Below are positions 24,618-34,594 of a DNA stretch of 64,000 nt, piece by piece. A program made the translations under genes and the position numbers. The stretch covers positions 310,001 through 374,000 of the forward strand of contig CAZBED010000001.1 of NCBI GenBank assembly GCA_964490845.1. Direction: 5' to 3'. The notes beneath the pieces are model-generated. The model did no database searches. It was not told where the DNA came from and worked only from the letters and a program-made list of their open reading frames with translations. This DNA is from JADJSS01 sp964490845 (GTDB lineage: Bacteria; Bacteroidota; Bacteroidia; Chitinophagales; JADIYW01). Position 1 is the first letter of the stretch. The number at the start of each line of letters is the position of its first letter.

Positions 24618-26222
24618 TTACGGCATCCAACTCTTTACATCCCTGTAGATTTTATCTTTATTTTTCAGGCAAAAAAATAATTCACCGGTTGGCTGAAGAT
24701 AGCGGGAAGGAATTAGCACCCGAAACTCTCTGACCGGCACATTATCAAATTTACTGAAATCCGCATCTATTAATGCGCCCGTATTCTCAAAAACAAGCGG
24801 CGTATAATACTTGTTTTTTCCATTGGCTATGAACATTCCTGCAGCCGTCAGTTTATTCCTGTTATGTTTTTGTCCTATCAACCCATTTATGATTAAAAAA
24901 CTATCTCTTTTTATTGTGTTGCTAATCGAATAATACAAAGAACTGTCTGAAATAACTGAACTATTATCACAGGTTTTCACATTGTTTAATTCTTCAAAGT
25001 TGTAATCCGGAATTTTATAATATCCATTTTCGACAGACTCCTTTAAAATATTCAGGCCTCTGGCGGTGTCCGCAAAAAGTATTGCCTTATGATCCAGACG
25101 GTATGAAAACATGTTGAGCTGTTTGGAATAACTCATAGCGCTTACTTTTTGAAGGGAGAAAAAATTCATTATTACATTAAAAACAACCGCCAAAAAAACG
25201 AAAGCTATGGAAAAATTTTTATTGATTTTGGGTGCAAACCACTCTGAAAATGAAATATAGCTGAAGATTAACAACAACAAGGAATACAACTTGTATCGCG
25301 GAGAAACTGCATTTTCAATGCCAAGCTGATACCTGTTCAATGCCACCACAGTTGCCGTCAGCATCACTGATACCATAAAGAAAAACACAACCGTATTATG
25401 CTTATAGTATTTCAACCGTATCATTATCAAAAACCAGATAAATAGCAAAACGCCAAAAACTATGGCAATTTTATCATAACCTGGAATCTGAAACACCGCA
25501 CCCAGGAAAGCAAAAAAACAATTCGTTATTTGTATCACAGTATGAACAGACAACAACGTACCGGCGGTATGTGCATTCGCACCATCGGCATATAAGACGA
25601 ATAAAAGAAAAAACAAAGCGATAAAGAGTATAAACTTCTTTATGTTTCGTTCCATGAAAAGAATATACAACGTAATGGTAAATAAAGAGAAAATACCGCT
25701 GCCATTTGAAAATAAGGCAATCAGAAAGAAGAAAACAAAGAGCACATATCTTTTTCGTATGTAGAAATAAATGGTGAGCAGGCTAAAGGGAATCACATAC
25801 ATGGATGTGCAAATCATGGGCAGGTAAATTAAATCCCAGTAAATAAGCACAAACAAAAGGCAACTTACCGAAATCAACAATTTCCAATCCGGTTTTTCCT
25901 TCACGGACTTCAGAATCAGGACAAATAAAATCAGCATTGTCAAATTGCCGATATAATTCAGCATCCTCAAATCGAGATAGCCGTTTATATTATAGATAGC
26001 CAGGCAGGAAAGGCGCAACAGAAATAGCCTATGCTGATTATAAGAGCTGAACAGCAACTGTATTTTCTCATTAATCGTAGCCGTATGGTAATAGGTATTC
26101 ATGAAGTTCAGTATCGATTCATAATCATCCGTAACGGGAACATTTTGAGCAAAATGAACGACATTAAAGAAATAAAACAATACAGGAATGGCCGCGGCGA
26201 TATAAATCAGAACTTTCTTCAT
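24618..26222 (-). CDS. polytopic membrane protein of the glycan locus, unknown function
   Basis: 534 residues with about ten transmembrane helices in the first ~350 residues (for instance 4-22, 90-110, 115-155, 160-215, 230-265, 280-300, 315-355), then a ~170-residue soluble C-terminal part. The layout resembles integral-membrane GT-C-type glycosyltransferases or DUF6056-like proteins. The first external loop contains DDYESILN, an acidic pair where GT-C enzymes place catalytic Asp residues, but I cannot assign a family. It is the last gene of the 13-gene minus-strand locus, 19 bp after the GT2 gene. Confidence 0.6.
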   Translation of the reverse strand: MKKVLIYIAAAIPVLFYFFNVVHFAQNVPVTDDYESILNFMNTYYHTATINEKIQLLFSSYNQHRLFLLRLSCLAIYNINGYLDLRMLNYIGNLTMLILFVLILKSVKEKPDWKLLISVSCLLFVLIYWDLIYLPMICTSMYVIPFSLLTIYFYIRKRYVLFVFFFLIALFSNGSGIFSLFTITLYILFMERNIKKFILFIALFFLLFVLYADGANAHTAGTLLSVHTVIQITNCFFAFLGAVFQIPGYDKIAIVFGVLLFIWFLIMIRLKYYKHNTVVFFFMVSVMLTATVVALNRYQLGIENAVSPRYKLYSLLLLIFSYISFSEWFAPKINKNFSIAFVFLAVVFNVIMNFFSLQKVSAMSYSKQLNMFSYRLDHKAILFADTARGLNILKESVENGYYKIPDYNFEELNNVKTCDNSSVISDSSLYYSISNTIKRDSFLIINGLIGQKHNRNKLTAAGMFIANGKNKYYTPLVFENTGALIDADFSKFDNVPVREFRVLIPSRYLQPTGELFFCLKNKDKIYRDVKSWMP

Positions 26223-26241
26223 TGTAAGAATTAATATCCAT

Positions 26242-27156
26242 TCAATACCACAATCTGGCTCCTACACGGTGCAGGTAATTCATACCGGCAGTATCTATAA
26301 TTTTCCGGGGGGCATATTTGAGGCGGTGGCGTAAATTAGGCAGAGTACGAAGATACAGGGCAATATCCAATTTAGATTTCACTAAAAAAAACAGGCTCCA
26401 TAAGATGAAATGAGTAATCACATAAAGCATAGGCAAATGCTTATAAACCACCACCATCTTATTATGAAACATGCGCAGATAGGTTGTCTTGCCCGGTTCC
26501 CTGCCGTTCGGATTAATCTTATGCAAGACCAGAATATCTTTAGTGAACAGAATAGTATGTCCAGCTTTCACGGTGGCGTATGACAAATCATACTCTTCCA
26601 TTCCGTAAAAGAAATCTTCCTGATAGTATCCGGTTTCTGCTATCAATGATTTTGGGAAAACATGACCGTATCCAAAAAAAAGATTGTAAAAGATTTCATT
26701 CTTCCCTTCTATCAGGCGCGGATTTTTAAGTGGCATCTCTTCTTTTCCTGTTGCCGGAACTTTACCTAAAAATCCAATAATGGCTAACTTCTGTTCCTTA
26801 TACCTGTCAAATTTATCCAGTACCAGTTGAATGACATTCTGCTGAACTATTTCTGCGTCGTCATCCATGAACAACAGATATTTCCCTGTAGCTTCTTTGA
26901 TGGATAAATTACGTCCGCCGGCAACTCCCAGGTTTTTCGGATAATAAATGTATTTTATCGATTGTCTGTCTTCGTATGGCAGCTGCTTCAAATATTCCTC
27001 AAAAATAATGTACTCCTGTGTGGAGCCATTATTAAGCACAATAATTTCTTTTTCCCATCCATTCACATTGTCCAGCCACAATACATTCTTTACGGCATCA
27101 ATGGTATCTTCTGCACGATTAAAACTAATGATTAGGAAAGAGAATTTTTCACTCAT
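26242..27156 (-). CDS. family 2 glycosyltransferase
   Basis: 304 residues. The N-terminal GT-A domain has FSFLIISFNRAEDTIDAV, the DxD-type metal motif LLFMDDDAEI (about 92-101), the GVAGGRNLSI segment, and acceptor-side FFYGMEEYDLSYATVKAG with the catalytic-base-like E. A hydrophobic C-terminal segment (~245-265) probably anchors it at the inner membrane. It starts inside the end of the YfhO gene (4-bp overlap, 27153-27156), so the two are translationally coupled. Donor sugar unknown. Confidence 0.9.
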   Translation of the reverse strand: MSEKFSFLIISFNRAEDTIDAVKNVLWLDNVNGWEKEIIVLNNGSTQEYIIFEEYLKQLPYEDRQSIKYIYYPKNLGVAGGRNLSIKEATGKYLLFMDDDAEIVQQNVIQLVLDKFDRYKEQKLAIIGFLGKVPATGKEEMPLKNPRLIEGKNEIFYNLFFGYGHVFPKSLIAETGYYQEDFFYGMEEYDLSYATVKAGHTILFTKDILVLHKINPNGREPGKTTYLRMFHNKMVVVYKHLPMLYVITHFILWSLFFLVKSKLDIALYLRTLPNLRHRLKYAPRKIIDTAGMNYLHRVGARLWY

Positions 27157-29828
27157 TCAACAGGTTCGGTTTTTGATTTACTTTCTTTGTACAGCAGAAA
27201 TAATGCGCTGAAAAATAATAAATAAAACAGGGCATTACCGGCCAGGATTACGGTATTGGTGGTAGCCAGCAATTTAGGCACAAACTCAAAGGTTATCTTG
27301 TGCTTTCCTTGATCCAGGTGCATACCACGCAAAATATAATTGACCCGAATATGATCTGCCGGTTTTCCGTCGACATAAGATTTCCAGTCTTCGTTAGGCC
27401 GGTAAATTACTTCTGAGAAGACAACAAACTCCGGTTTATCGGAGACAAAGTCATACTCCAGTTTCATCGGATTGCCGGTTTCCACTTTCTTGATATTCCT
27501 CGCTGCGCTGAAGCCCGAGGAATCCGCATTCGGTGCAAATCCCGACAGGTATTTTTCAAACTCCTTGTTCACGACGGCTGTTGCTCCCGGGCTGATCTCC
27601 CGTACTTTTAAGATTTCCTCTTCCGGCGTCTGTGCAATGACTATATTTTTTACAAACCACGCATTCCCCAATGCATATGGGTTTTGCATGATTCCGGTCG
27701 CTTCATTCGATTGCTTGATGTATTTGGTATTGAGCATATTTACAAAGTTGGCATTCTGAAACCCTCCTTTGTTGAGTAATTGAAAGTCATAGCTCAATCC
27801 ATATTCGATTACATCCTGATATCTTCTTAATTTGGCAGGATTGTATCCGCCAATGGTACGATGATAATATACCGGCGAAGCGCTGTTAAAGACATCCCCG
27901 GTAAAATCCACCATTCTCGCGCCGTCTTTATTATCCGACAATATCGCAGCATCTGCAGGGGTTTGAGGAAATGAGTTTGCAGCAATCATTTCCTTATCTT
28001 CAAAATCACCGTCATTGAGGTACCGTTTGTTAATCATCCAGAAATCCGCAAGCACCAATAACGTTAAGCCAGCCAGCAAATAGGATTCCTTACGAAACTT
28101 ATTGGAGGCGTATGCCAATAATAACAACGCGGCCAATGCAACCAAAACAAAGGAACGAACAGCATCCGTTTGCATGAACGAAGCACGGTCTTTTCTCAAA
28201 GAAGCATAAATCTCATTACTGAAATTCTGGTCGCCGGTCATTTGTGTCAACTGCGCCTTAAACTGATCATCGGTGCTTTGTCCGCCTTCCACCGCTTTAG
28301 ACTGAAAAGAGAATGCACTTCCCAAAACTATAAAGAAAATCAGAATACCGCCGGTGATTCCGCCTGCATATTTCAGGGATTTTAATCTTCCTTCTTTTGT
28401 GGTAATTTTGTCATCAAAAAAATCTTTCAACCCCAGCACGCCCAATGCCACCATCAATATCTGTGTAAGCGCCAGAATCATAGTTGGTGCGCGAAACTTA
28501 TTGAACATCGGTACCCAATCATACATCAGCCGGTAAAAGACTTCAAAGTTTTTACCCAATGCAATCAAGACCGTCAATACTACCCCGCCGGTAATCCACC
28601 ATTTCAGGTCTCCATGGTAGGCAAACAACCCGAAAACAAACAGGAACAATACAATCGCTCCCAAATAGATCGGGCCTTGTACGAATGGTTCACTTCCCCA
28701 GTAGAGAGGCATCCGTTGTACAAACTGGGAAGCCTGTTGCGGAGAAACGCCTTTATTGGTAAGAGTCTTGTACACGTTTGAATTTTCATCCAATCCCGCG
28801 GCAGATGAGCCGCCTGCAAAATTCGGAACCAGTAACGTCCCTAATTCTTCATATCCCAAACTCCAGCGGGTAGCATAATCAAATCCTACACCTTTATCAC
28901 TTTTCGCATTTTGTTCGACTTTATTATTCGCCGTCGGATTCATTTTAGCGGCATTAAGTATATCACCGCCTCTGGTTGTTTCTTTTGTAAAATCATTGAT
29001 AAAATAATTATCAAAATTCATCATTACGGCTATGGCTAGAACGACACCGATGATGGCACCGGAAATAAACACATGTTTTACATCTCGACGAACAGCGGCC
29101 TTAACGGTTTCATACAGCATATAGAAACCTATCAGAATAAAACTGTAATAGGCAATCTGTACATGCCGCTGCGCGATAATTTCAAATGAAAAAATCACAA
29201 ATAACAACGCGCCCAGATAATATCGTTTCCGGAAGATGCTCCATACTCCGGCAAACATTGGCAAGAACATGGCTATTGCATTTACTTTCGTAATATGACC
29301 GGCATCAAGACTCACAAAATTAGCCGTACAGAATCCAATGGCGATGGCGCCCAAAAATGAATAACTCACTCGTTTAGTCAGCACATAAAACCCGATAAAA
29401 GCACATACCAGCAAAAAGAAAATATCCATTGCCGGATCAGGTATCTGGCGAATCAGTTTATATAAAATGGCTACAGGCAAATAATCAACAGCTTTTGGAA
29501 GTTCAAGTCCTCCTATCATATATGCCGGCATTCCGCTGAACATCCTGGAAGACCACATGGCAGCATGTCCGGTTGCTTCTTTAAAATCCGCGCTTTCTTT
29601 ATTCATAGCGACATACTGGTTACTATCATGCGTAGACAACCTTCGGCCTTCCATCAATGGTTTACAATAAATCAATGCCAGGGCAATGAAAGAAAGCAGA
29701 ATGGCCGGAATAAGTACTTTTTTGGAAATGTTAAAATCGGGCGTGGATGTGGAAGTTTTTTTCGCGTGGATGGTATCTGATTGTTTGCCGGATGATTTCG
29801 ATGAGTGAACTGTTGGTTTCTTTGCCAT
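27153..29828 (-). CDS. YfhO-family membrane protein
   Basis: An 891-residue protein with a Lys/Ser/Thr-rich cytoplasmic start (1-36), one helix (~37-55), a large loop with STHDSNQYVAMNKES, a dozen or so helices between ~115 and ~600, and a C-terminal beta-rich domain (~620-840) closed by a final helix (~855-880). This matches the YfhO family (PF09586), related to GT-C glycosyltransferases; Gram-positive relatives glycosylate lipoteichoic acid. In this locus it could add a sugar to a lipid-linked glycan on the outer face of the inner membrane. That role is inference. Confidence 0.85.
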   Translation of the reverse strand: MAKKPTVHSSKSSGKQSDTIHAKKTSTSTPDFNISKKVLIPAILLSFIALALIYCKPLMEGRRLSTHDSNQYVAMNKESADFKEATGHAAMWSSRMFSGMPAYMIGGLELPKAVDYLPVAILYKLIRQIPDPAMDIFFLLVCAFIGFYVLTKRVSYSFLGAIAIGFCTANFVSLDAGHITKVNAIAMFLPMFAGVWSIFRKRYYLGALLFVIFSFEIIAQRHVQIAYYSFILIGFYMLYETVKAAVRRDVKHVFISGAIIGVVLAIAVMMNFDNYFINDFTKETTRGGDILNAAKMNPTANNKVEQNAKSDKGVGFDYATRWSLGYEELGTLLVPNFAGGSSAAGLDENSNVYKTLTNKGVSPQQASQFVQRMPLYWGSEPFVQGPIYLGAIVLFLFVFGLFAYHGDLKWWITGGVVLTVLIALGKNFEVFYRLMYDWVPMFNKFRAPTMILALTQILMVALGVLGLKDFFDDKITTKEGRLKSLKYAGGITGGILIFFIVLGSAFSFQSKAVEGGQSTDDQFKAQLTQMTGDQNFSNEIYASLRKDRASFMQTDAVRSFVLVALAALLLLAYASNKFRKESYLLAGLTLLVLADFWMINKRYLNDGDFEDKEMIAANSFPQTPADAAILSDNKDGARMVDFTGDVFNSASPVYYHRTIGGYNPAKLRRYQDVIEYGLSYDFQLLNKGGFQNANFVNMLNTKYIKQSNEATGIMQNPYALGNAWFVKNIVIAQTPEEEILKVREISPGATAVVNKEFEKYLSGFAPNADSSGFSAARNIKKVETGNPMKLEYDFVSDKPEFVVFSEVIYRPNEDWKSYVDGKPADHIRVNYILRGMHLDQGKHKITFEFVPKLLATTNTVILAGNALFYLLFFSALFLLYKESKSKTEPVE

Positions 29829-29850
29829 ATAGAAAAATTACTGTGCTAAT

Positions 29851-30738
29851 TTACAATTTTATCCAATCGGGTGGATAGATATCTTTTGAATTAATGGACG
29901 GGTCAGCGAACCATTTTTCGGGGGCTATGACTGTCTTATCCGCTTTATTATTCAACCAGGCACCCCACCAGCTGAATGTGCTGTTACAGATAATATGGTG
30001 CCTGCAAAATGACATCAGCTGCATATCCAAATGACTTGAATCTGCAGTTGTGTTGTTGCCGATAATATGAAAAGGGAAATCCAGTGTAAAATGTTCTCGT
30101 ACCCATGGCACATCATCTGTAAAAATGAAAAAAACCGGTTGGTTTATTTTTTCCGCTATGTAGCTAACTGCTTTCTTATAATACTCAGGTGATGTAGTGC
30201 CATGTTTCTGTATGTTTTTTTGCAAGGCTACATAATCGCCCCGGCGAATATGAACAGACACCGAGACTGCATTATTTATCAACTTTTCCCATTCACTGTT
30301 TTGGCCAGTCAATGGTCTCTTAAACCGGCATTCCTTCCGGATAATTTCTTCAGCAGGTTTGAAATATCTTTCAGACTGGAAATGGCCGTCCAGATAGGTA
30401 TTGTCGGGCAATTCCATGACTGAGCCGTCAAATGCAAAATCTTTTTCCTTATAATAATTAAACCTCCATCTATTATAGAATCTGTTCAAAAAGAACTGAG
30501 TTTTCGATAGGGGATATAAGAATTTATTTTTAAAAAGCATTCCGTTCGTTTGCGCCTCGATACAAAACACATCCAGTTCGGGTTTTCGGTATGTAGCTAA
30601 CGCAGAGAACTGCAATTTGCTGTACAATGGTATCACATCAAATTCCAGCGATGTGCCATGTTTTACAGCCAGCGTTTTAGCCGCAGCATACTGAAACAAC
30701 TGATTTCCTAATCCTCCGTTTAATGCTACCCGTATCAT
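29851..30738 (-). CDS. alpha-1,2-fucosyltransferase (GT11)
   Basis: The 295-residue enzyme has the GT11 hallmarks: N-terminal LNGGLGNQLFQYAAAK, the GDP-fucose-binding VSVHIRRGDYV (~155-165), IFTDDVPWV, and NSTFSWWGAWLN (~252-263). It transfers L-fucose from GDP-fucose to a galactose-type residue with alpha-1,2 linkage. A second GT11 gene opens the same locus (38709-39581). Its start codon overlaps the stop of the upstream GT2 gene by one base, indicating coupling. The GDP-fucose supply genes are not in this window. Confidence 0.93.
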   Translation of the reverse strand: MIRVALNGGLGNQLFQYAAAKTLAVKHGTSLEFDVIPLYSKLQFSALATYRKPELDVFCIEAQTNGMLFKNKFLYPLSKTQFFLNRFYNRWRFNYYKEKDFAFDGSVMELPDNTYLDGHFQSERYFKPAEEIIRKECRFKRPLTGQNSEWEKLINNAVSVSVHIRRGDYVALQKNIQKHGTTSPEYYKKAVSYIAEKINQPVFFIFTDDVPWVREHFTLDFPFHIIGNNTTADSSHLDMQLMSFCRHHIICNSTFSWWGAWLNNKADKTVIAPEKWFADPSINSKDIYPPDWIKL

Positions 30739-31724
30739 TACATTACTTTATAAAAAAATGGTCTTTGGAAAATAATCTTTGGAAAATACAGGCATATAGA
30801 AATGACGTTTATCGTGTATTTTTTTGCCCAACTCAGTGAATAATTACGGGAAACGCCCCCCGCCGCCAAAAGTACGGGAATTTCCAATAAAAAGAATGAG
30901 TAATTAATCAGGAACCATACCACTGAATATTGCTTCCTGATACGAAGCAAATGCGACAACATCAGTTGCTTTCCTTTGGGTGTCCAGTATTCAAAATAAT
31001 GATGCGTTTTTTGCTGTTGCAGTTTCTTTGTCGTACCACCCTCGAGGTGTACCACTTTCAGGTTTGTGTAAACGGCTATCTTCCCGGATTTTCGCAACCG
31101 GCTGCACCATTCAATCTCTTCAGAAAAAAGAAAAAAGTCTTCATCCAGCAGTCCCGCTTTATCTATTGTATCCCTTTTCACCAACATAAAAGCACCGCTG
31201 ATCCAATCCACGTAGTTTGTTTTGTCAGACGACTGAATACTCGGTTTTTTCATACTTAGCAATGCTCCTGTTTTTCGGACAATCGTATTGATCAGCGGAA
31301 GAGTCAGCAATATATTCAATCCCCCTTTAACGAAATAGTTGCCGGCATTCTGAAATGTGTAATCAGCGTTCAAGAGCTGCACGGAAGCGGCAACAACATC
31401 CGACTCTGAAGCGATTTGTTCAACAATTTTATCCAAAGCACCTTCTAACAAAATCGTATCGCTGTTCAGTAACAATATATATTTCCCTTTAGCCTGTTTA
31501 ATTCCGGCATTGTTGGCCCGTGAAAACCCTGAATTATAATCCATCTGAATCCATTGAATATCCGGGAATTTTTCAGTTATCTGCTGCCTGCTGCCATCCT
31601 GCGAATCATTATCCACAACAATAACTTCAAAAAAAATCAATTTTGTTTCTGCATATACAGATTTCAGGCACTCCTGTATGAGTTCCGGCGATTTATAATT
31701 TACTATTACAACGGATACGTCCAA
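30738..31724 (-). CDS. family 2 glycosyltransferase (rhamnosyltransferase-like)
   Basis: 328 residues starting MDVSVVIVNYKSPELIQECL, followed by VIVVDNDSQDGS, GFSRANNAGI and the metal-binding LLLNSDTILL (DxD-like SDT, ~88-92), then DWISGAFMLVKRDTIDKAGLLDEDFFLFSEEIEWCSRLRKSG in two shorter blocks. This is the pattern of O-antigen rhamnosyl/other GT2 transferases. A hydrophobic C-terminal segment (~265-290) suggests membrane association. It lies between the GT9 and GT11 genes in the glycan operon. Confidence 0.9.
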   Translation of the reverse strand: MDVSVVIVNYKSPELIQECLKSVYAETKLIFFEVIVVDNDSQDGSRQQITEKFPDIQWIQMDYNSGFSRANNAGIKQAKGKYILLLNSDTILLEGALDKIVEQIASESDVVAASVQLLNADYTFQNAGNYFVKGGLNILLTLPLINTIVRKTGALLSMKKPSIQSSDKTNYVDWISGAFMLVKRDTIDKAGLLDEDFFLFSEEIEWCSRLRKSGKIAVYTNLKVVHLEGGTTKKLQQQKTHHYFEYWTPKGKQLMLSHLLRIRKQYSVVWFLINYSFFLLEIPVLLAAGGVSRNYSLSWAKKYTINVISICLYFPKIIFQRPFFYKVM

Positions 31725-31797
31725 ATTTGATTGTTATTTAAAAATAAGTCATTTTTTTAAAGAATCCTGCTATTTATCCCAAGATGCGTTAATAAGC

Positions 31798-32928
31798 TTA
31801 CTTAACCTGCTTTGGGAGAAAATACTTTAGAATATGTTTTGTAAAAACGCGACTCAGCAACAGGAAAGGAGCTGTCACAATACCGAGCACCACCTCTTTA
31901 AAAAACAAAGGATTTTTGCCATACACCTCCACATTCACCTTTATGTGTTCGACAATTGCACCAAACTTAAAATAACAGAGAAGATCGTATACAATCTTTC
32001 TGGAAGTCTTAAAATGCAAGGGAACTTGCTGATGATAATGGGCTTTGGCCGATGGGAAATCATTCAGCGCTTCCGAAACACAATTAATGATTTTGACATG
32101 CTCGAAATCAAAGAGTTCAATGACCATTTCCACAGGCAGCCCAAACCGTTCAAAATCTCTGGAAATAGGATTCACCCATGTTGTATCAGGATTTAAAATC
32201 TGCACCATCGGGAGCAACTTTGCAGCACTGGATGTCGTTATCCAGGTAATACCGGATGAACATCCAAGCAATAACGTGCAATGATGCGTTAAAGCCGCCG
32301 TCTCTCTCAGAGTCAAAGGGCTTCCATCAATAACCGCCTTATTGATATGGTTGATTTTATTAGCCGATGAAAGGATAACGGCGGTGCCGTCCTGTTTTAC
32401 CAGATCTTCAGCGATAGCAACGGCCTTTTCTTTTGTAATATTCAACTGTCCGCTTTGAGGGGCAAATTCAAACAGAATAATATGGCGGTATTGAGCAAGC
32501 TGATGTTTCTGCACAAACTCCTCACATTTTTGCAGTTCCTCCTCCGTCAAGACTAAAACAGGCGTCACGGGAACGGTAACCGGATGCGGATATGCCCTGA
32601 AAACATTACTGCGTATGCATCCATCATATAAGGCATTATTCTTTAAATAGGAAGGATGGGTTATAAATACTTCATCATATCCCTTTAAGTCGGTCTTTTG
32701 TTTTAGATTTCTGAATACAACGAAATCATTACAATGCACATAATCCACTACTATAACATGGTCTACATAGGGATTATTGGCTATAATATTTTTACAATTC
32801 GAAGCGATTGCCCATGTGAGCTCACAAGCCGGAAAGTCCTGTTTTATCTGACGAGCGATGGCTGTCGCATACAGCGCATCTCCATTTGAATAAAAGTGAA
32901 TCAATAATATTTTCTTAGCCGGCGGCAT
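31798..32928 (-). CDS. family 9 (heptosyltransferase-like) glycosyltransferase
   Basis: 376 residues: KKILLIHFYSNGDALYATAI at the N-terminus, a first Rossmann domain with PYVDHVIVVDYV, a second with LAQYRHIILFEFAPQSG, and the donor-site block LLLGCSSGITWITTSSA. This is the GT-B layout of GT9 enzymes, though the N-terminal Asp motif of true heptosyltransferases (usually GDxxxxxP) appears as NGDALYAT. The last ~60 residues are hydrophobic/basic. It follows the GMD-like gene by 4 bp. Donor sugar unknown. Confidence 0.8.
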   Translation of the reverse strand: MPPAKKILLIHFYSNGDALYATAIARQIKQDFPACELTWAIASNCKNIIANNPYVDHVIVVDYVHCNDFVVFRNLKQKTDLKGYDEVFITHPSYLKNNALYDGCIRSNVFRAYPHPVTVPVTPVLVLTEEELQKCEEFVQKHQLAQYRHIILFEFAPQSGQLNITKEKAVAIAEDLVKQDGTAVILSSANKINHINKAVIDGSPLTLRETAALTHHCTLLLGCSSGITWITTSSAAKLLPMVQILNPDTTWVNPISRDFERFGLPVEMVIELFDFEHVKIINCVSEALNDFPSAKAHYHQQVPLHFKTSRKIVYDLLCYFKFGAIVEHIKVNVEVYGKNPLFFKEVVLGIVTAPFLLLSRVFTKHILKYFLPKQVK

Positions 32929-32932
32929 ATTT

Positions 32933-33802
32933 TCAGGTGTTTAACATCATATCCGCCAGTTGGCCAAAAGATACTTCGGGTTTCCAGCCCAACGAAAAGA
33001 TGAGCGAAGAATCGGAGACCAGCTGCTTATATTCCGGAATAAAATCATTTCTGAGGACAACATAATCTTTCCAGTCTTTTCCAATTTTTGTAAAACATGC
33101 TTCGAGCCACTCCTGAATGGAATATCCTGCACCGGAACCAATATTGGCTTCAAAAACAGCATCCTGGCTAACCAGCGCATAAATACCTTTCACAACATCG
33201 CCGGCAAATGTCCATTCTTTTATAACGGCGGCGTCTCCAATTTCCATTTTCTCCGTACTGCCGGCGGCAACACGTTTTGCCGCTTCCGCTATTTTTTTGG
33301 CCATATGCCTTTCCGATCGCCTTGGGCTGTCATGGTTAAAAAAATAACCCACGTAAGTTTTTATACCCAATCGACGGTAGTAACGGGCAGCATATACCGA
33401 TTGAATCCTGCTGACAGAGTAAGGGTCTCTTGCTTCAAAATCATCCGTTTCTTTTATCGGTTTATCCATGTTTACAAACTGCAATCCGCTTCCGGAAATA
33501 AAGACCTTACTGGCAGGTGAGAAATTTTTAACCGCTTCCAGAATATTCAAAGTACCGGTGGAAATCGTCTCATGATTTTCGAACACCGCTTCGTGCCGTG
33601 TAGTGGAATTGGCAGCAAGGTGAAAGATATAATCCGGTTGTTGCTGCTCAATCAGTCTGGAAACTTCCCCATAATCGGCAATATTGGTTCGCAGAAAGTC
33701 CCCGGTTCTGGAAACGCCTGTCACACCTATCTGTTTACTCTCCAAATATTGTTTCAGATAATATCCGTCCTGCCCGTTTGCACCAAATATGACTGCCTTC
33801 AT
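32933..33802 (-). CDS. GDP-mannose 4,6-dehydratase-like SDR with altered catalytic residues
   Basis: 289 residues of the extended short-chain dehydrogenase fold. The NAD(P)-binding GANGQDGYYL (7-16) and the nucleotide-sugar motif FFNHDSPRR (154-162) place it near GDP-mannose 4,6-dehydratases. However, the catalytic positions differ: the T-S-E segment reads GSG (104-106), so Thr and Glu are Gly, and the YxxxK pair reads Y128-x-x-x-R132. It may be a different epimerase/reductase or a non-catalytic member. It overlaps the end of the upstream FkbM gene by 4 bp, so it is a coupled part of the glycan locus. Confidence 0.8.
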   Translation of the reverse strand: MKAVIFGANGQDGYYLKQYLESKQIGVTGVSRTGDFLRTNIADYGEVSRLIEQQQPDYIFHLAANSTTRHEAVFENHETISTGTLNILEAVKNFSPASKVFISGSGLQFVNMDKPIKETDDFEARDPYSVSRIQSVYAARYYRRLGIKTYVGYFFNHDSPRRSERHMAKKIAEAAKRVAAGSTEKMEIGDAAVIKEWTFAGDVVKGIYALVSQDAVFEANIGSGAGYSIQEWLEACFTKIGKDWKDYVVLRNDFIPEYKQLVSDSSLIFSLGWKPEVSFGQLADMMLNT

Positions 33803-34515
33803 ATAGCGAGTAAATCTTTTCGAACAAAAATGGTATTGATATATGTATCCGCATACACCCCGTATCCTTTCTCTGTCAGGTATGTTTCAAACTCTGTATT
33901 TTTTCTGCCCAGTTTCATATTATTAAATTCCATGGTTTCAATACAAAAAACAGCAGGTCGGTATTTCTCAAAATCCAGTGATTTTATTATCTCGAAATCA
34001 AGGCCTTCCACGTCAATTGAAACAAAATCCGGACAGGTATCAAAGTGCCTGGAAATGATATCATTGATATGGACAAACGGAATTACCTTATCTTCTTTAT
34101 ACGATATCCCTGTTTGATTTTTTTTCTGTTCCGCTTCCGATTTGGAAAATGTATTCCATCCGGTGTAGGGTTCGGGAAAATAATAAAAAACGGCTTCTTT
34201 AGTATCATCAATACCTACACCTGCATTTATAAGCGTATCTTTTGGCCTTACTTTTTTGAACTTTCTGAATAATTCTATATCCGGCTCAACACAAACGCCT
34301 TTGCATTTTTTTAAGTAAAACAAATAGGTATTGCTTCCTGTTTTCGGGTTATTGGCGCCGATATCGAGATAACTGGGATAAGGTTGATTTAATGTTTGTG
34401 AAAACAAAGTATTTACTAAAATATCCTCTCCAAACTGAGAATAAGAAAACCTGGAACTACCTGTAAATAAATCCAGGCTCGCTCTAAGTTTACCAATTAT
34501 CCTGTTAATATCCAT
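33799..34515 (-). CDS. FkbM-family methyltransferase
   Basis: 238 residues with the FkbM signature: SQFGEDILVNTLF, the SAM-binding SYLDIGANNPKTGSNTYLF (~48-66), CVEPDIELF, PDFVSIDVEGLDFEIIKSLDF (in the C-terminal half) and CIETMEF. FkbM enzymes O-methylate sugars or polyketides. It overlaps the GMD-like gene by 4 bp downstream. Two FkbM genes in tandem suggest two different methylation sites on the glycan. Confidence 0.9.
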   Translation of the reverse strand: MDINRIIGKLRASLDLFTGSSRFSYSQFGEDILVNTLFSQTLNQPYPSYLDIGANNPKTGSNTYLFYLKKCKGVCVEPDIELFRKFKKVRPKDTLINAGVGIDDTKEAVFYYFPEPYTGWNTFSKSEAEQKKNQTGISYKEDKVIPFVHINDIISRHFDTCPDFVSIDVEGLDFEIIKSLDFEKYRPAVFCIETMEFNNMKLGRKNTEFETYLTEKGYGVYADTYINTIFVRKDLLAI

Positions 34516-34594
34516 GCTTCAATTTTGTACAAAGAATACGTTGCAACCTTACCTGCTAATAAATATGACGGCTGTTAACAACAATACTGAATAC

